Below are positions 24,480-33,377 of a stretch of 64,000 nucleotides of DNA, in pieces (position 1 is the stretch's first letter; each line of letters opens with the position of its first letter). This DNA is from SZUA-442 sp963792405 (GTDB lineage: Bacteria > Actinomycetota > Acidimicrobiia > Spongiisociales > UBA5794). The notes under the pieces are model-generated. The model did no database searches, was not told where the DNA came from, and was given only the letters and a program-made list of their open reading frames with translations. Position numbers and translations under genes: made by a program. The stretch covers positions 31,647 through 95,646 of the forward strand of contig CAWBVU010000002.1 in NCBI GenBank assembly GCA_963792405.1, written 5' to 3'.

Positions 24480-25157
24480 ATGGGGATGTTGGTGCTGGCA
24501 CGAAGACCGATGTTGGGCGCTCGGAGGGTTCTGCGGCGGGTGTGCGTCGTGGCGGTGTGTGCCCTGGGCGCCGTCCTCCTCTCGTCGTGTGGCGGTGACT
24601 CCGGAGAGTCTGCACTTCCCGACCTCGAGTTCATGCGGTTCCCCGACCCCGCCACATCGCCCTACTGCCTGCCGTATCCAGAAGGCGAGAGCGCGCGGGT
24701 CAGCCAGTCGTGGTCCGAGGGAGGCACGCACCGTGGGCGGTTCGCGATCGACTTCTCGATGCCGGTGGGTTCGACGATCACCGCGGCGCGCGGAGGCCGC
24801 GTCACCGAGACGAGGACCGAATACCGCGACGACGATCGTACCGGCGGCCACGAGAACGGCGTCTTCGTTCTCCACGACGACGGGACCATGGCGACCTACC
24901 TGCACATGAGCGAGGACGGGGTCTTCGTGGACGTCGGCGACACCGTCGAGGTCGGTGACGCGATCGGCCTGGTGGGCACCACAGGAACGTCCGTTCCCCA
25001 CCTCCACTTCGAGGTGTTCGAGGGGCAGGGCGGGCGATCCCAGTGGTACCGCACGCTCCCCGTGAGCTTCGCGGACGCGGCGGCGCCACTCGACGAGTGG
25101 GGCGGCCTCATGCGCGCGACCTACGAAGCGGGCCCGTGCGCGCCTGCGGCAGGGTGA
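24480..25157 (+). CDS. M23 (LytM-like) peptidase lipoprotein
   Basis: A 225-residue protein with a signal ending VLLSSC and a short mature linker. The M23 domain has HRGRFAIDFSMPVGSTITAARGG (zinc ligands His and Asp) and the terminal VPHLHFEVFEG HxH motif, so catalytic residues look intact. It would cleave peptidoglycan cross-bridges at the cell surface or act in cell-wall remodelling. The ATG at 24480 follows GTGGAAGG. It converges with xylA, with only 6 bases between the stops. Confidence 0.82.
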   Translation: MGMLVLARRPMLGARRVLRRVCVVAVCALGAVLLSSCGGDSGESALPDLEFMRFPDPATSPYCLPYPEGESARVSQSWSEGGTHRGRFAIDFSMPVGSTITAARGGRVTETRTEYRDDDRTGGHENGVFVLHDDGTMATYLHMSEDGVFVDVGDTVEVGDAIGLVGTTGTSVPHLHFEVFEGQGGRSQWYRTLPVSFADAAAPLDEWGGLMRATYEAGPCAPAAG

Positions 25158-25163
25158 TCGTCG

Positions 25164-26492
25164 TCAGATCGCGCGCCAGATCGTCCGGTTGACCAGGTTC
25201 TCGAGCGCCTCCTGGCGGCCGGACACGGGCGATGGGTCGATCTCCCCCGAAGCGACACGAGCCTCGAGCCCTGCGAGGTCGGTCGCACCGGACAGGATGT
25301 CGGCACCCAGCGGTCCCTCCCACCCGGCATACCGCCGCGAGCGAGCCTCTTCGAGCCCTCCCTCCTCGATGAGGGCGGCTGCCACGAGGAGCGACTGCGC
25401 GAGGGTGTCCATGGCGCCGATGTGGCCGTGGAAGAGGTCGTCACGGGCCATCGACTGGCGGCGCAGCTTCGTGTCGAAGTTGAACCCACCCGTGGTGAAC
25501 CCTCCGCTGCGAAGGATCTCGTACAGGGCCAGGCTCATCTCCTCGACCGAGTTGGGGAACTGGTCCGTGTCCCACCCGTTCTGGGGATCTCCCCTGTTGG
25601 CGTCGACACTGCCGAAGATGCCGTTGTCGACGGCATACGACACCTCGTGATGGAAGCTGTGTCCCGCGAGGGTGGCGTGGTTCACCTCGATGTTGACGAA
25701 CAGCTCACCCAACAGGTCGTAGCGGTCGAGGAACCCGTGCACGGTGGCACAGTCGTAGTCGTACTGGTGCTTCGTCGGCTCCTGTGGCTTCGGCTCGATC
25801 AGCAGCGTGCCCTCGAACCCGATCGACCTCTTGTAGTCGACGACCATGTGCAGGAAGCGGGCGAACTGGTCGTTCTCCTGCTTGAGGCGCGTGTTGAGGA
25901 GGGTCTCATATCCCTCCCTGCCGCCCCACAGGACGTAGTTGGCGCCGCCGAGCCGGTGGGTCGCGTCCATGGCGTTCTTGACCTGCGCGGCGGCGTAGGC
26001 GAACACCTCGGGATCGGGGTTCGTCGCTGCGCCCGCGGCGAAGCGGGGATGGCTGAACGCGTTGGTGGTGCCCCACAGGAGTCGGACCCCCGTCTCGTCC
26101 ATCTTGGCTTCCGCGTAGTCCACCATCGCCTGGAGGTTCGCCCGCGTCTCGGCGAAGGTCGCGCCTGCGGGGGCGATGTCGGCGTCGTGGAAGCACCAGA
26201 ACGGGATGCCCAACTTCGCGAAGAACTCGAACGCCGCGTCCATCTTCATGTGCGCCGCGGCCATCGGGTCCATCGACGGATCCAGCCACGGACGGTCGAA
26301 GGTGCCGGACCCGAACACGTCGCTGCCCGGCCAGTTGAACGAGTGCCAGTAGCACACGGCCATCCGGAGCTGGTCGCGCATGGTCGACCCGAGGACGATC
26401 CGTTCGGGGTCGTAGTAGCGGAACGCGAACGGATTGTCGGTGTCGGGCCCCTCGAACGTGACCTGGCCCACACCCGTGAAGAACTCTGCCAT
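25164..26492 (-). CDS. xylA: Xylose isomerase (class II)
   Basis: A 442-residue enzyme that converts D-xylose to D-xylulose using two divalent metal ions. The catalytic His region reads FWCFHDADIAPAG, and the second signature reads VNIEVNHATLAGHSFHHE; both match class II XylA closely. Length is as expected. It is divergent from xylB, with a 134-bp shared promoter region. A xylose-type importer lies about 7 kb away on the same strand. Confidence 0.95.
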   Translation of the reverse strand: MAEFFTGVGQVTFEGPDTDNPFAFRYYDPERIVLGSTMRDQLRMAVCYWHSFNWPGSDVFGSGTFDRPWLDPSMDPMAAAHMKMDAAFEFFAKLGIPFWCFHDADIAPAGATFAETRANLQAMVDYAEAKMDETGVRLLWGTTNAFSHPRFAAGAATNPDPEVFAYAAAQVKNAMDATHRLGGANYVLWGGREGYETLLNTRLKQENDQFARFLHMVVDYKRSIGFEGTLLIEPKPQEPTKHQYDYDCATVHGFLDRYDLLGELFVNIEVNHATLAGHSFHHEVSYAVDNGIFGSVDANRGDPQNGWDTDQFPNSVEEMSLALYEILRSGGFTTGGFNFDTKLRRQSMARDDLFHGHIGAMDTLAQSLLVAAALIEEGGLEEARSRRYAGWEGPLGADILSGATDLAGLEARVASGEIDPSPVSGRQEALENLVNRTIWRAI

Positions 26493-26626
26493 GGCTGAAC
26501 CTCTCGTGCTCGCTCGTCGACCGCGTCGGCCTCGGACCCAACGCTACTCGCACCATGTGCAGGCGCATCTGCGTCGCGCTCCCACCCGGTGGAGGCGCGG
26601 TAGCGTGGCGGACTGGAGGAGATGAC

Positions 26627-28120
26627 ATGCGTTACACCATCGGCATCGATTCGTCGACCACCGCGACCAAGGCCCTGCTCATGGATGCCGACGGCGCCGT
26701 GGTCGCGATCGGGCGCTCGGAGTACTCGTTCGCCACACCGAGGCCCCTGTGGTCCGAGCAGGACCCGCACCTGTGGTGGGACGCCACCGTCGATGCGGTG
26801 CGCCAGGCCCTCGCGACGTCGGGGATCGACCCTTCCGAGATCGTCGGCATCGGCCTGACGGGCCAGATGCACGGGCTGGTGCTGCTCGACGCCGAGGGCG
26901 ACGTGCTTCGGCCCGCGATCCTGTGGAACGACCAGCGCACCCAGGCCGAGTGCGACGAGATCCGCGACGTCGTGGGCGCGGAACGCCTCATCAGGATCAC
27001 GGGGAACGATGCCCTCACGGGGTTCACGGCACCCAAGATCCTCTGGGTCCGCAACCACGAGCCCGACGTCTACGCACGTACCGCCCGGATCCTGTTGCCC
27101 AAGGACTACGTGCGCTTCCGCCTCACCGGCGACGCCGCGACCGACAAGGCAGGAGGGTCGGGGACCATCCTGTTCGACCTCGCCACGCGCGACTGGTCCG
27201 ACGAGGTCGTGGCGGACCTCGGCATCCCTCGCGAGTGGCTACCACCCACCTTCGAGGGCACCTCGACGACGGGCTCCGTCTCACCCGCCGCAGCCGCAGC
27301 GACGGGGCTGCGTGCAGGGACCCCCGTGTTCGGTGGCGGAGGTGACCAGGCGGCCAACGGTGTGGGGCTGGGTGCGGTCCGCCCCGGAGTGATCGCGGTG
27401 AGCCTCGGCACGAGCGGTGTCGTGTTCGCCGCCACCGAGACTCCCATCGTGGAGCCGCTCGGCAGGCTCCACGCGTTCTGCCACGCCGTGCCTGGCATGT
27501 GGCACCTCATGGGGGTGATGCTCTCGGCAGCAGGGAGCCTCCAGTGGTTCCGCCATGCCCTCGCCCCCGGGCTCACCTATGGGGAGATCGACGCCCTCGC
27601 CGCAGCGGTCCGTGCGGGCTCCAACGGCCTCGTGTTCCTTCCTTATCTCACGGGTGAGCGCACACCGCATCCCGATCCCCTCGCGAGGGGGGCGTTCGTC
27701 GGCCTGACCGTTCGCCACGGCCTCGGCCACATGGCGAGATCGGTCATGGAGGGCGTGGCTTTCGGCCTGAGGGACGCGGCCGACCTCATCAGGTCCCTGT
27801 CGCCCGTCGACGAGATCCGGGTGTCGGGTGGTGGCGCCGCCAGTGGGGTGTGGATGCAGATCCTCGCCGACGTGCTGGGGAGCCCCGTGCGATCGGTGGG
27901 AACGCCCGAGAGCGCGGCGCACGGCGCCGCCCTGCTGGCAGCCACGGGAGCAGGCATCTTCCCCTCGGTCCATGCGGCGACGGATGCGGCGGTCGTCGTC
28001 GGTCCCGCCATCGAGCCGACCTCGGATGCCGGCACGTACGACGGCGCGTACGGGATCTACCGCAGCCTGTATCCGTCACTGCGATCGACGTTCTCGGGTC
28101 TCGCGTCCCTGGACGGCTGA
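26627..28120 (+). CDS. xylB: Xylulokinase
   Basis: A 497-residue FGGY kinase that phosphorylates D-xylulose to D-xylulose 5-phosphate for the pentose phosphate pathway. It shows IGIDSSTTATKALLMD at the N terminus, GLTGQMHGLVLLD, ILWNDQRT, the glycine-rich VSLGTSGVVF and YLTGERTPHPDP. The ATG at 26627 follows TGGAGGAGATGAC. It forms a divergent pair with xylA. Confidence 0.95.
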   Translation: MRYTIGIDSSTTATKALLMDADGAVVAIGRSEYSFATPRPLWSEQDPHLWWDATVDAVRQALATSGIDPSEIVGIGLTGQMHGLVLLDAEGDVLRPAILWNDQRTQAECDEIRDVVGAERLIRITGNDALTGFTAPKILWVRNHEPDVYARTARILLPKDYVRFRLTGDAATDKAGGSGTILFDLATRDWSDEVVADLGIPREWLPPTFEGTSTTGSVSPAAAAATGLRAGTPVFGGGGDQAANGVGLGAVRPGVIAVSLGTSGVVFAATETPIVEPLGRLHAFCHAVPGMWHLMGVMLSAAGSLQWFRHALAPGLTYGEIDALAAAVRAGSNGLVFLPYLTGERTPHPDPLARGAFVGLTVRHGLGHMARSVMEGVAFGLRDAADLIRSLSPVDEIRVSGGGAASGVWMQILADVLGSPVRSVGTPESAAHGAALLAATGAGIFPSVHAATDAAVVVGPAIEPTSDAGTYDGAYGIYRSLYPSLRSTFSGLASLDG

Positions 28121-28127
28121 TCCGGCA

Positions 28128-28967
28128 TCATTCGTTGGGGCCGTGGACCTCGATTGGCGACGTCTCGGTGTGGATGGTGCGTTCGCGATGTGCGCGGCGC
28201 CCCGGCAGGTGCGTGTGGGCAGGATCGTCGAGGAACACCGTGCCCCCTTCGTCCACGTGGAGCAGTGACGGGCCATACGCCTCGACGAGATGCTCCGACG
28301 TCAGTACCGCCTCGGGTGGGCCGGATGCGACGACCCGCCCGGCGAGGAGGAGGACGTGACCGGCGAACTGGGCCTCCGAGAGGTCGTGGGTGGTCATCAC
28401 GACGGTGCAACCCCGCTTCGTCTCGTCGTGGATGACCGCATCGATCGCCTGGGCCGTCGTCAGGTCGATACCTGTGAGAGGCTCGTCGAGGAGGAGGATG
28501 CTGTGCTCCTGGGCGAGCCCTTGCGCCACGAACACTCGCTGGCGTTGGCCACCCGAGAGGTTGTCCAGGTGTCGCGTGGCGATGTCCGCGATGCCCACGC
28601 GATCCATGGCCTCCTCGATGATCGCTCGGTCCGCAGACCTCAGAGGTCGATATGGGCCAGCCGATGCATACCGGCCCATCGACACGACCTCGCGCACGGT
28701 GATCGGGAGGGCATCGTTGACACGGGTCGACTGGAGCACATAGGCGATCCGCGTCGCGCCTCCGGTGCCGACGGTCAGCGATCCGGCCGATGGTTCGGTC
28801 AGGCCGGCGATGGCGTTGAGCAGGGTCGACTTCCCCGACCCATTCGGTCCGATGATGGCGGTGGTGGATCCCGAAGGGATGGTGAACGACGACGCGCCCA
28901 GGGCGATGTGATTGCCGTAGCTGAGGACGAGGTCCCTTGCCTCGACGACTCCGGAGTTCACGTGCAT
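28128..28967 (-). CDS. znuC: Zinc ABC transporter ATP-binding protein
   Basis: A 279-residue ATPase of the metal-importer type, with Walker A GPNGSGKST, signature LSGGQRQRV and Walker B ILLLDEPLTGID. The reading frame is open further upstream, but the ATG at 28967 is the best start and overlaps the end of the Fur-family gene by 10 bases. It works with the ZnuB permease and ZnuA receptor encoded divergently. The extra C-terminal tail (about 40 residues) is not conserved in the family. Confidence 0.88.
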   Translation of the reverse strand: MHVNSGVVEARDLVLSYGNHIALGASSFTIPSGSTTAIIGPNGSGKSTLLNAIAGLTEPSAGSLTVGTGGATRIAYVLQSTRVNDALPITVREVVSMGRYASAGPYRPLRSADRAIIEEAMDRVGIADIATRHLDNLSGGQRQRVFVAQGLAQEHSILLLDEPLTGIDLTTAQAIDAVIHDETKRGCTVVMTTHDLSEAQFAGHVLLLAGRVVASGPPEAVLTSEHLVEAYGPSLLHVDEGGTVFLDDPAHTHLPGRRAHRERTIHTETSPIEVHGPNE

Positions 28968-29392
28968 CGCGCACACCGCCCCTCGATCTCGAGGGCGTGA
29001 CCGATCGCTGTGAAGGCTGCCTGGGCCGCGATGTCGTTCACGATCTTGTCGACCTGTGACTCGATGCCGGGTGGGACGACGACATCTTCGACCTGCCCGC
29101 ACTGGACACACACGAGGTGATGATGGTGACCGGTCAGCCACTCGGCGAGTTCGTACCGGGCGATGCCTTTCGTCGCGAGGTGAGGGGTGACGATGTCGGC
29201 TTCCTCGAGCACCGCGAGGGTTCGGTAGAGACTCGAGAGGGGTACGCCGTCGAGCTGATCGGTCAGTTCAGCCGCCGAGCGGGGTCCGTCCGCCTCGGCG
29301 AGGGCATCCACGACGGTGCGGCGACCGCGTGTGTAGCGGGAGTCGTGGTCCATCAAGCGCTTTTCGACTTGACGGTGGAGGGAAGTGGTCAC
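28958..29392 (-). CDS. zur: Fur-family metal regulator, probably Zur
   Basis: A 144-residue repressor starting at GTG 29392. The winged helix contains LTDQLDGVPLSSLYRTLAVLEEADIV; metal-binding residues are GHHHHLVCVQCGQVEDV and the final CARC pair. It senses zinc (inferred) and represses uptake genes when metal is plentiful. It lies in an operon with znuC and divergent from znuA, which supports Zur rather than Fur. The palindrome at 29426-29446 is its likely operator. Confidence 0.85.
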   Translation of the reverse strand: MTTSLHRQVEKRLMDHDSRYTRGRRTVVDALAEADGPRSAAELTDQLDGVPLSSLYRTLAVLEEADIVTPHLATKGIARYELAEWLTGHHHHLVCVQCGQVEDVVVPPGIESQVDKIVNDIAAQAAFTAIGHALEIEGRCARCT

Positions 29393-29425
29393 GATGTGTC
29401 GATTCCTTGGTATGGTTCCCGCACT

Positions 29426-29446
29426 GAACAAGAACGATTCTCATTC
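29426..29446. promoter_or_regulatory. Zur-type operator (21-bp palindrome) in the zur-znuA intergenic region
   Basis: GAACAAGAACGATTCTCATTC has outer arms GAA/TTC and inner arms AGAA/TTCT in dyad symmetry, as expected for Fur/Zur boxes. It lies between the divergent zur and znuA starts, so it can control both transcripts. Confidence 0.78.
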
Positions 29447-29457
29447 TAGGAGCGATG

Positions 29458-30414
29458 ATGGGATCATACACACGGAGCGGCCACATGTTCCGGAGCCTCG
29501 CCGCAGCAGGACTCATCGCCCTCGTCGCTTCGGCATGCAGCTCCTCCGATGACGCCTCTGGCGAAGGTCCGAGGATCGTCGTGACCACCGGTGTGTGGGG
29601 TGATGTCGTCAGCAACGTGGTCGGGGACGACGCCGTCGTCGAGGTCGTGATACCAGTGGGGGCTGACCCCCACGACTACTCGCCATCGTCCCAGCAGGTC
29701 GCCTCGATGCAGGAGGCTGACCTCGTCGTGGCGAACGGCCTTGGCCTCGAGGAGGGACTCGAGGACGTCTTGTCGGCCATCAACGAGGACGGTGGCACCG
29801 TCATCGAGCTCGCACCCCAGCTCGATCCGCAGCCGTTCGGGGGCGATGGCCACGAAGGCGATGCGTCCCAGGACGACGACGACCACGAGGGGGATGACCC
29901 GCACGTGTGGATGGATCCTGTGCGGGTCGCCGACGCCGCGATGCTCGTGGCCGACGCACTCGAGTCCGTGGCCCCCGGTCCCTGGCTCGAGCGCGCTGAG
30001 ATGTACGCCTCCGACGTCCTTGCCGCGCACGGAGCTGCCGTCGACGCGTTCGCCGTACTGGCGCCCGACGCGAAGAAGCTCGTCACCAATCACGATGCCC
30101 TCGGGTATTTCGCCGGCCGCTACGGATTCACGATCGTCGGTGTCGTCATCCCCGGCGGCTCGACCCTCGCCGATCCCAGCTCCGCAGAGATCGCCGAACT
30201 CGTGGCGACGATGGAGCGTGAGGACGTCACGACCATATTCGGGGAGTCCTCGTCATCGTCCACGCTCGCCGACGTCGTCGCGGCCGAGCTCGGCGAGGAG
30301 GTGTCGGTCGTCGAGTTGTACACGGGCTCGCTGGGTGAGCCGGGATCCGGGGCCGAGACCGTCATCGGGATGATCGACACGAACGCACGATTGATCGTCG
30401 AGGCGCTCGGGTGA
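29458..30414 (+). CDS. znuA: Zinc ABC transporter substrate-binding lipoprotein
   Basis: A 318-residue cluster 9 metal receptor. The signal ends LVASACSSSDD (lipid Cys). Metal-site residues include the first His in GADPHDYSPSSQQ, the His in DPHVWMDP and the His in TNHDALGYFA, and a loop rich in His and Asp (GHEGDASQDDDDHEGDD) typical of zinc receptors. The ATG at 29458 is 5 bases from AGGAG; 29455 and 29485 are alternatives. It delivers zinc to ZnuB/ZnuC. Confidence 0.9.
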   Translation: MGSYTRSGHMFRSLAAAGLIALVASACSSSDDASGEGPRIVVTTGVWGDVVSNVVGDDAVVEVVIPVGADPHDYSPSSQQVASMQEADLVVANGLGLEEGLEDVLSAINEDGGTVIELAPQLDPQPFGGDGHEGDASQDDDDHEGDDPHVWMDPVRVADAAMLVADALESVAPGPWLERAEMYASDVLAAHGAAVDAFAVLAPDAKKLVTNHDALGYFAGRYGFTIVGVVIPGGSTLADPSSAEIAELVATMEREDVTTIFGESSSSSTLADVVAAELGEEVSVVELYTGSLGEPGSGAETVIGMIDTNARLIVEALG

Positions 30415-30442
30415 TCCGCGTCGGTCGAGGTAACGTCGGCTG

Positions 30443-31288
30443 ATGGACTGGCTGCTCGACCCGTTCTCCCTCGCACTCCAACAGCGCGCCCTCATCGGCG
30501 GGTCGCTTGCCGCCGTGGCGCTGGCCATCGTCGGTGCGTGGGTCGTGATCCGGGGGATGTCGTTCCTGGGGGACGCTCTCGTGCATGGCATCATCCCTGG
30601 TATCGCCCTGGCGGTGCTCTTCGACTTCAGCCCCGTTGCCGGCGCCGTCCTGGCCGCCGGCGTGATGCTCCTCGGCATCAACCTGGTGCACCGCCAGACC
30701 ACCTTCTCGGAGGACACGAGCATCGGGTTGCTGTTCGTGGGGATGCTCGGGCTCGGCGTGATCCTCATCTCGCGCACGGCCTCGTACACGGGGAGCCTCA
30801 CGACGATCCTGTTCGGGGATGCCCTCGGTGTGACCACCTCGGACATCGTGATGCTCGGTGGGCTCGTCGCCGTGATCGTCCTCACGTCGGTGTTGTTCTA
30901 CCGGCCCTTCCTGGTGTTGTCCTTCAACGAGGCCAAGGCGCAACTGCTGGGTATGCGCCCCCGCTTCGCCCACGCGGCATTGCTGGTGATGATCACCGTG
31001 GCGATCGTCGGCTCGTTCCAGACGGTCGGCACACTCCTCGTGTTCGGGCTGCTGGTCGGCCCACCAGCAACGGCCGCCCTCATGGTGCGGCGTGTGCCGG
31101 CGATGATGATCCTCGGCGCCATGATCGGTGTGGCGTCGGTGTTCCTCGGGTTGCTCGTCAGCTACCACGCGGACACGTCGGCCTCGGCGACGATCGCCGT
31201 CGTGCCGATCGCGCTCTTCTTCCTGACCCTGTCGGGGAAGTCGCTCCTGGCAGGTCGTCGTCGCCCGACCGGGGCCGTCGCCGGCTGA
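30443..31288 (+). CDS. znuB: Zinc ABC transporter permease
   Basis: A 281-residue ABC-3 family membrane protein with about eight hydrophobic segments. Characteristic patterns are AAVALAIVGAWVVIRGMSFLGDALVHG near the N terminus (the region shown in part) and FNEAKAQLLGM in the middle. It follows znuA by 28 bases. It forms the zinc channel with ZnuC. Confidence 0.9.
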   Translation: MDWLLDPFSLALQQRALIGGSLAAVALAIVGAWVVIRGMSFLGDALVHGIIPGIALAVLFDFSPVAGAVLAAGVMLLGINLVHRQTTFSEDTSIGLLFVGMLGLGVILISRTASYTGSLTTILFGDALGVTTSDIVMLGGLVAVIVLTSVLFYRPFLVLSFNEAKAQLLGMRPRFAHAALLVMITVAIVGSFQTVGTLLVFGLLVGPPATAALMVRRVPAMMILGAMIGVASVFLGLLVSYHADTSASATIAVVPIALFFLTLSGKSLLAGRRRPTGAVAG

Positions 31289-31307
31289 CTCGCTCCTGAC
31301 CCGAAGG

Positions 31308-31319
31308 TTGTCTAGACAT
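31308..31319. promoter_or_regulatory. Palindromic operator TTGTCTAGACAT upstream of iolC-like gene
   Basis: The core TGTCTAGACA (31309-31318) is a perfect 10-bp palindrome 67 bases before the iolC-like start. The same core occurs at 36496 and 53240, always upstream of genes of this locus, so it is probably the binding site of the GntR protein encoded at 35732. Confidence 0.8.
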
Positions 31320-31385
31320 CCTATGGTGTGGGGTGCACCGCGAGGTTTCTGCGACGTCGCCCACGGCGGGGAGGAGACCACCACG

Positions 31386-32390
31386 ATGGCCGACATCGAC
31401 CTCCTGACCATCGGGAGGGCGAACATGGACCTCTACTCGAGGGACATCGGCGCACCCTTCGCCGATGCCACCTCGTTCGACGCGATGGTCGGTGGGAGCC
31501 CCACGAACATCGCCATCGGCGTGAGCCGTCTCGGACTCGCCTCGGCCGTGCTCACCGCGGTGGGTGACGATCCGACAGGCGACTTCGTCCTCCGGTATCT
31601 CGCAGACGAGGGCGTGAACACCTCCTTCATCCAGCGCATCGGGGGGAAGCTCACGAGCCTTGCGCTCCTGGGCGTCCAGCCGCCCGACACGTTCCCCCTC
31701 ACCTTCTATCGGGAGGACCCCGCGGACATCCACCTCACCGTCGGCGACGTCGATCGCGTCGGGATGTCGGAGGTGCGCTCGGTGGAGATCTCGGGGAACG
31801 CCCTGAGCCGGGGGACCTGCGCGGACGCGACGCGCCACCTGATCGACCTTGCTGCGAGCAGCGGCGCGATCATCTACATGGACGTCGACCTCCGTCCGTC
31901 GGAGTGGGAACGCCTCGAGGACTTCGGCACGGCGATTCGCTCGGTGCTCGGGAAGATCGACGTCCTGATCGGCACCGAGGAGGAGCTCTCGACGATCGCC
32001 AGACCGGACCCCGGCATGGCGCTGCCCGGCGCGAGGATCCCTTCCGATGCGCTGGCACACCTCGACGACGCCGTGGGATCCTTCCTCGATCAGGGCGTGG
32101 GGGTCGTCATCACGAAGCGGGGCGCCCGCGGCGCCTCGATCGCAGGCCGCGATATGCACGTGGACGTCCAGGGTTTCGACGTGGACGTCCTCAACACGGT
32201 CGGCGCCGGGGATGCGTTCGCAGCGGGCCTGATTCGCAGTAGGTTGCTCGGCCTCGAATGGGACGAATCCGTCCGGTTCGCCAACGCATGTGGCGCCATC
32301 GTCGTGACCCGCCATGGGTGCTCGTCCGCGTTCCCTACCGAGGACGAGGTGTGTGCGTTCCTCGCAGAGCGCGGGTCTCCGTGCCCCTGA
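31386..32390 (+). CDS. iolC: 5-Dehydro-2-deoxygluconokinase-like (IolC) PfkB kinase
   Basis: A 334-residue ribokinase-family kinase. The opening IGRANMDLYSRDIGAPF and GGSPTNIAIGVSRLG, and TFYREDPADIHLTV, match the IolC branch; the catalytic Asp is residue 276 in GAGDAFAAGL. IolC phosphorylates 5-dehydro-2-deoxygluconate in inositol breakdown. No iolB, iolD, iolE or iolJ is adjacent, and an Eda-type aldolase follows nearby, so it may act on a 2-keto-3-deoxy sugar acid instead. The ATG at 31386 follows GGGGAGGAGACC. Confidence 0.8.
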   Translation: MADIDLLTIGRANMDLYSRDIGAPFADATSFDAMVGGSPTNIAIGVSRLGLASAVLTAVGDDPTGDFVLRYLADEGVNTSFIQRIGGKLTSLALLGVQPPDTFPLTFYREDPADIHLTVGDVDRVGMSEVRSVEISGNALSRGTCADATRHLIDLAASSGAIIYMDVDLRPSEWERLEDFGTAIRSVLGKIDVLIGTEEELSTIARPDPGMALPGARIPSDALAHLDDAVGSFLDQGVGVVITKRGARGASIAGRDMHVDVQGFDVDVLNTVGAGDAFAAGLIRSRLLGLEWDESVRFANACGAIVVTRHGCSSAFPTEDEVCAFLAERGSPCP

Positions 32391-32428
32391 TCGGGGCCCG
32401 TCATCGAAGCGGCCACGTCGGGCCCCGT

Positions 32429-33307
32429 TCAGCCTCGCGAGAGGGTCGGTTCGGGGACTCCCGACACGCCGGGATCGATCGTCAGCAGCAGGCCGTTGAC
32501 GCCCGGGTCGGCGTGGCGCTCGTGGGATCCGCCGCCCCCGATCGAGGTCACGTACAGCACATCGAGGCTTGCGCCCCCGAAGGCGGGCTTGGTGGGCTTG
32601 TCGACGGGGAGGTCGATGATCCGATCCACCTTCCCCCGGGGGGTCAGCCGCGCGACGGCCGAGCCGAACACGCAGGCGATCCAGTAGCAGCCGTCGACGT
32701 CGACGGTTGCACCGTCGGGCGCGCCCGGCAGGTCGCTGAAGTCGGTGAGCAGGCGCGCGGTGCCACGATCGCCAGACGACGGGTCGTACTCGTGCGCTGT
32801 GACGCGACGTGTGAGGGAGTCCGCGGCGTACATGATCGTGCCGTCCGGAGAGAAGGCGAGCCCGTTCGGCACGCCGATGCCCCGTGCGATGATCCGCGAC
32901 GAGCCATCGGCGTCGACCCTGTGGAGCAGCCCGGAGGACTCCGTCGCATCCTCATGCATCGTGCCGACCCAGAACCTCCCGACACGGTCCGCCGTGCCGT
33001 CGTTGAGCCGATTCGATGGGCCTCCGGTGTCGAGGTTCGTCCATGGCGTCGTGGTGCCGGTGGACCACTCGAGCCAGAGAAGGGAATCCTCGACGGCGAC
33101 GAGGATCACACCGACGTCATCGGTCAGTGCCATCGAGCCGGGGCGACCGACGAGGGTCCTCGTCTCGGTGGTCCCGGCCGCAGGATCGAAGCGCTGGACG
33201 CACCGCCCATCGATGTCGATCGAGTAGAGCCGATCGATCCGGGCGTCCCACACGGGGCACTCCCCGAGGAGATCCGGCTGCGTGCCGACCACCTCGACCG
33301 ATGCCAC
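32429..33307 (-). CDS. SMP-30/gluconolactonase-family lactonase
   Basis: A 292-residue six-bladed propeller hydrolase. Family motifs include GECPVWDARIDRLYSIDI at the N terminus, NDGTADRVGRFWVGTM, GVPNGLAFSPDG and DGATVDVDGCYWIAC; the Glu, Asn and Asp metal ligands are in these segments. The GTG at 33307 is chosen because GGAGGG lies 6 bases upstream. It hydrolyses sugar lactones to the acids. It is divergent from the SDR gene and convergent with iolC. Confidence 0.85.
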   Translation of the reverse strand: MASVEVVGTQPDLLGECPVWDARIDRLYSIDIDGRCVQRFDPAAGTTETRTLVGRPGSMALTDDVGVILVAVEDSLLWLEWSTGTTTPWTNLDTGGPSNRLNDGTADRVGRFWVGTMHEDATESSGLLHRVDADGSSRIIARGIGVPNGLAFSPDGTIMYAADSLTRRVTAHEYDPSSGDRGTARLLTDFSDLPGAPDGATVDVDGCYWIACVFGSAVARLTPRGKVDRIIDLPVDKPTKPAFGGASLDVLYVTSIGGGGSHERHADPGVNGLLLTIDPGVSGVPEPTLSRG

Positions 33308-33377
33308 GCGTCCCTCCGCTCTCCGATACCCGCCACCCCGTGTGGCCATTCACCCCAGCGGATGCTAGACAGCGCGT

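Noticed and set aside
30362..31426. Minus-strand frame rich in His, Glu and Asp opposite znuB
   Set aside because: Shadow of a hydrophobic protein gene; antisense of membrane-protein codons gives charged residues.
33363..33371. TGCTAGACA as a full GntR operator
   Set aside because: It lacks one base of the palindrome and is 7 bases from the start codon, so I only note it as a possible degenerate site.
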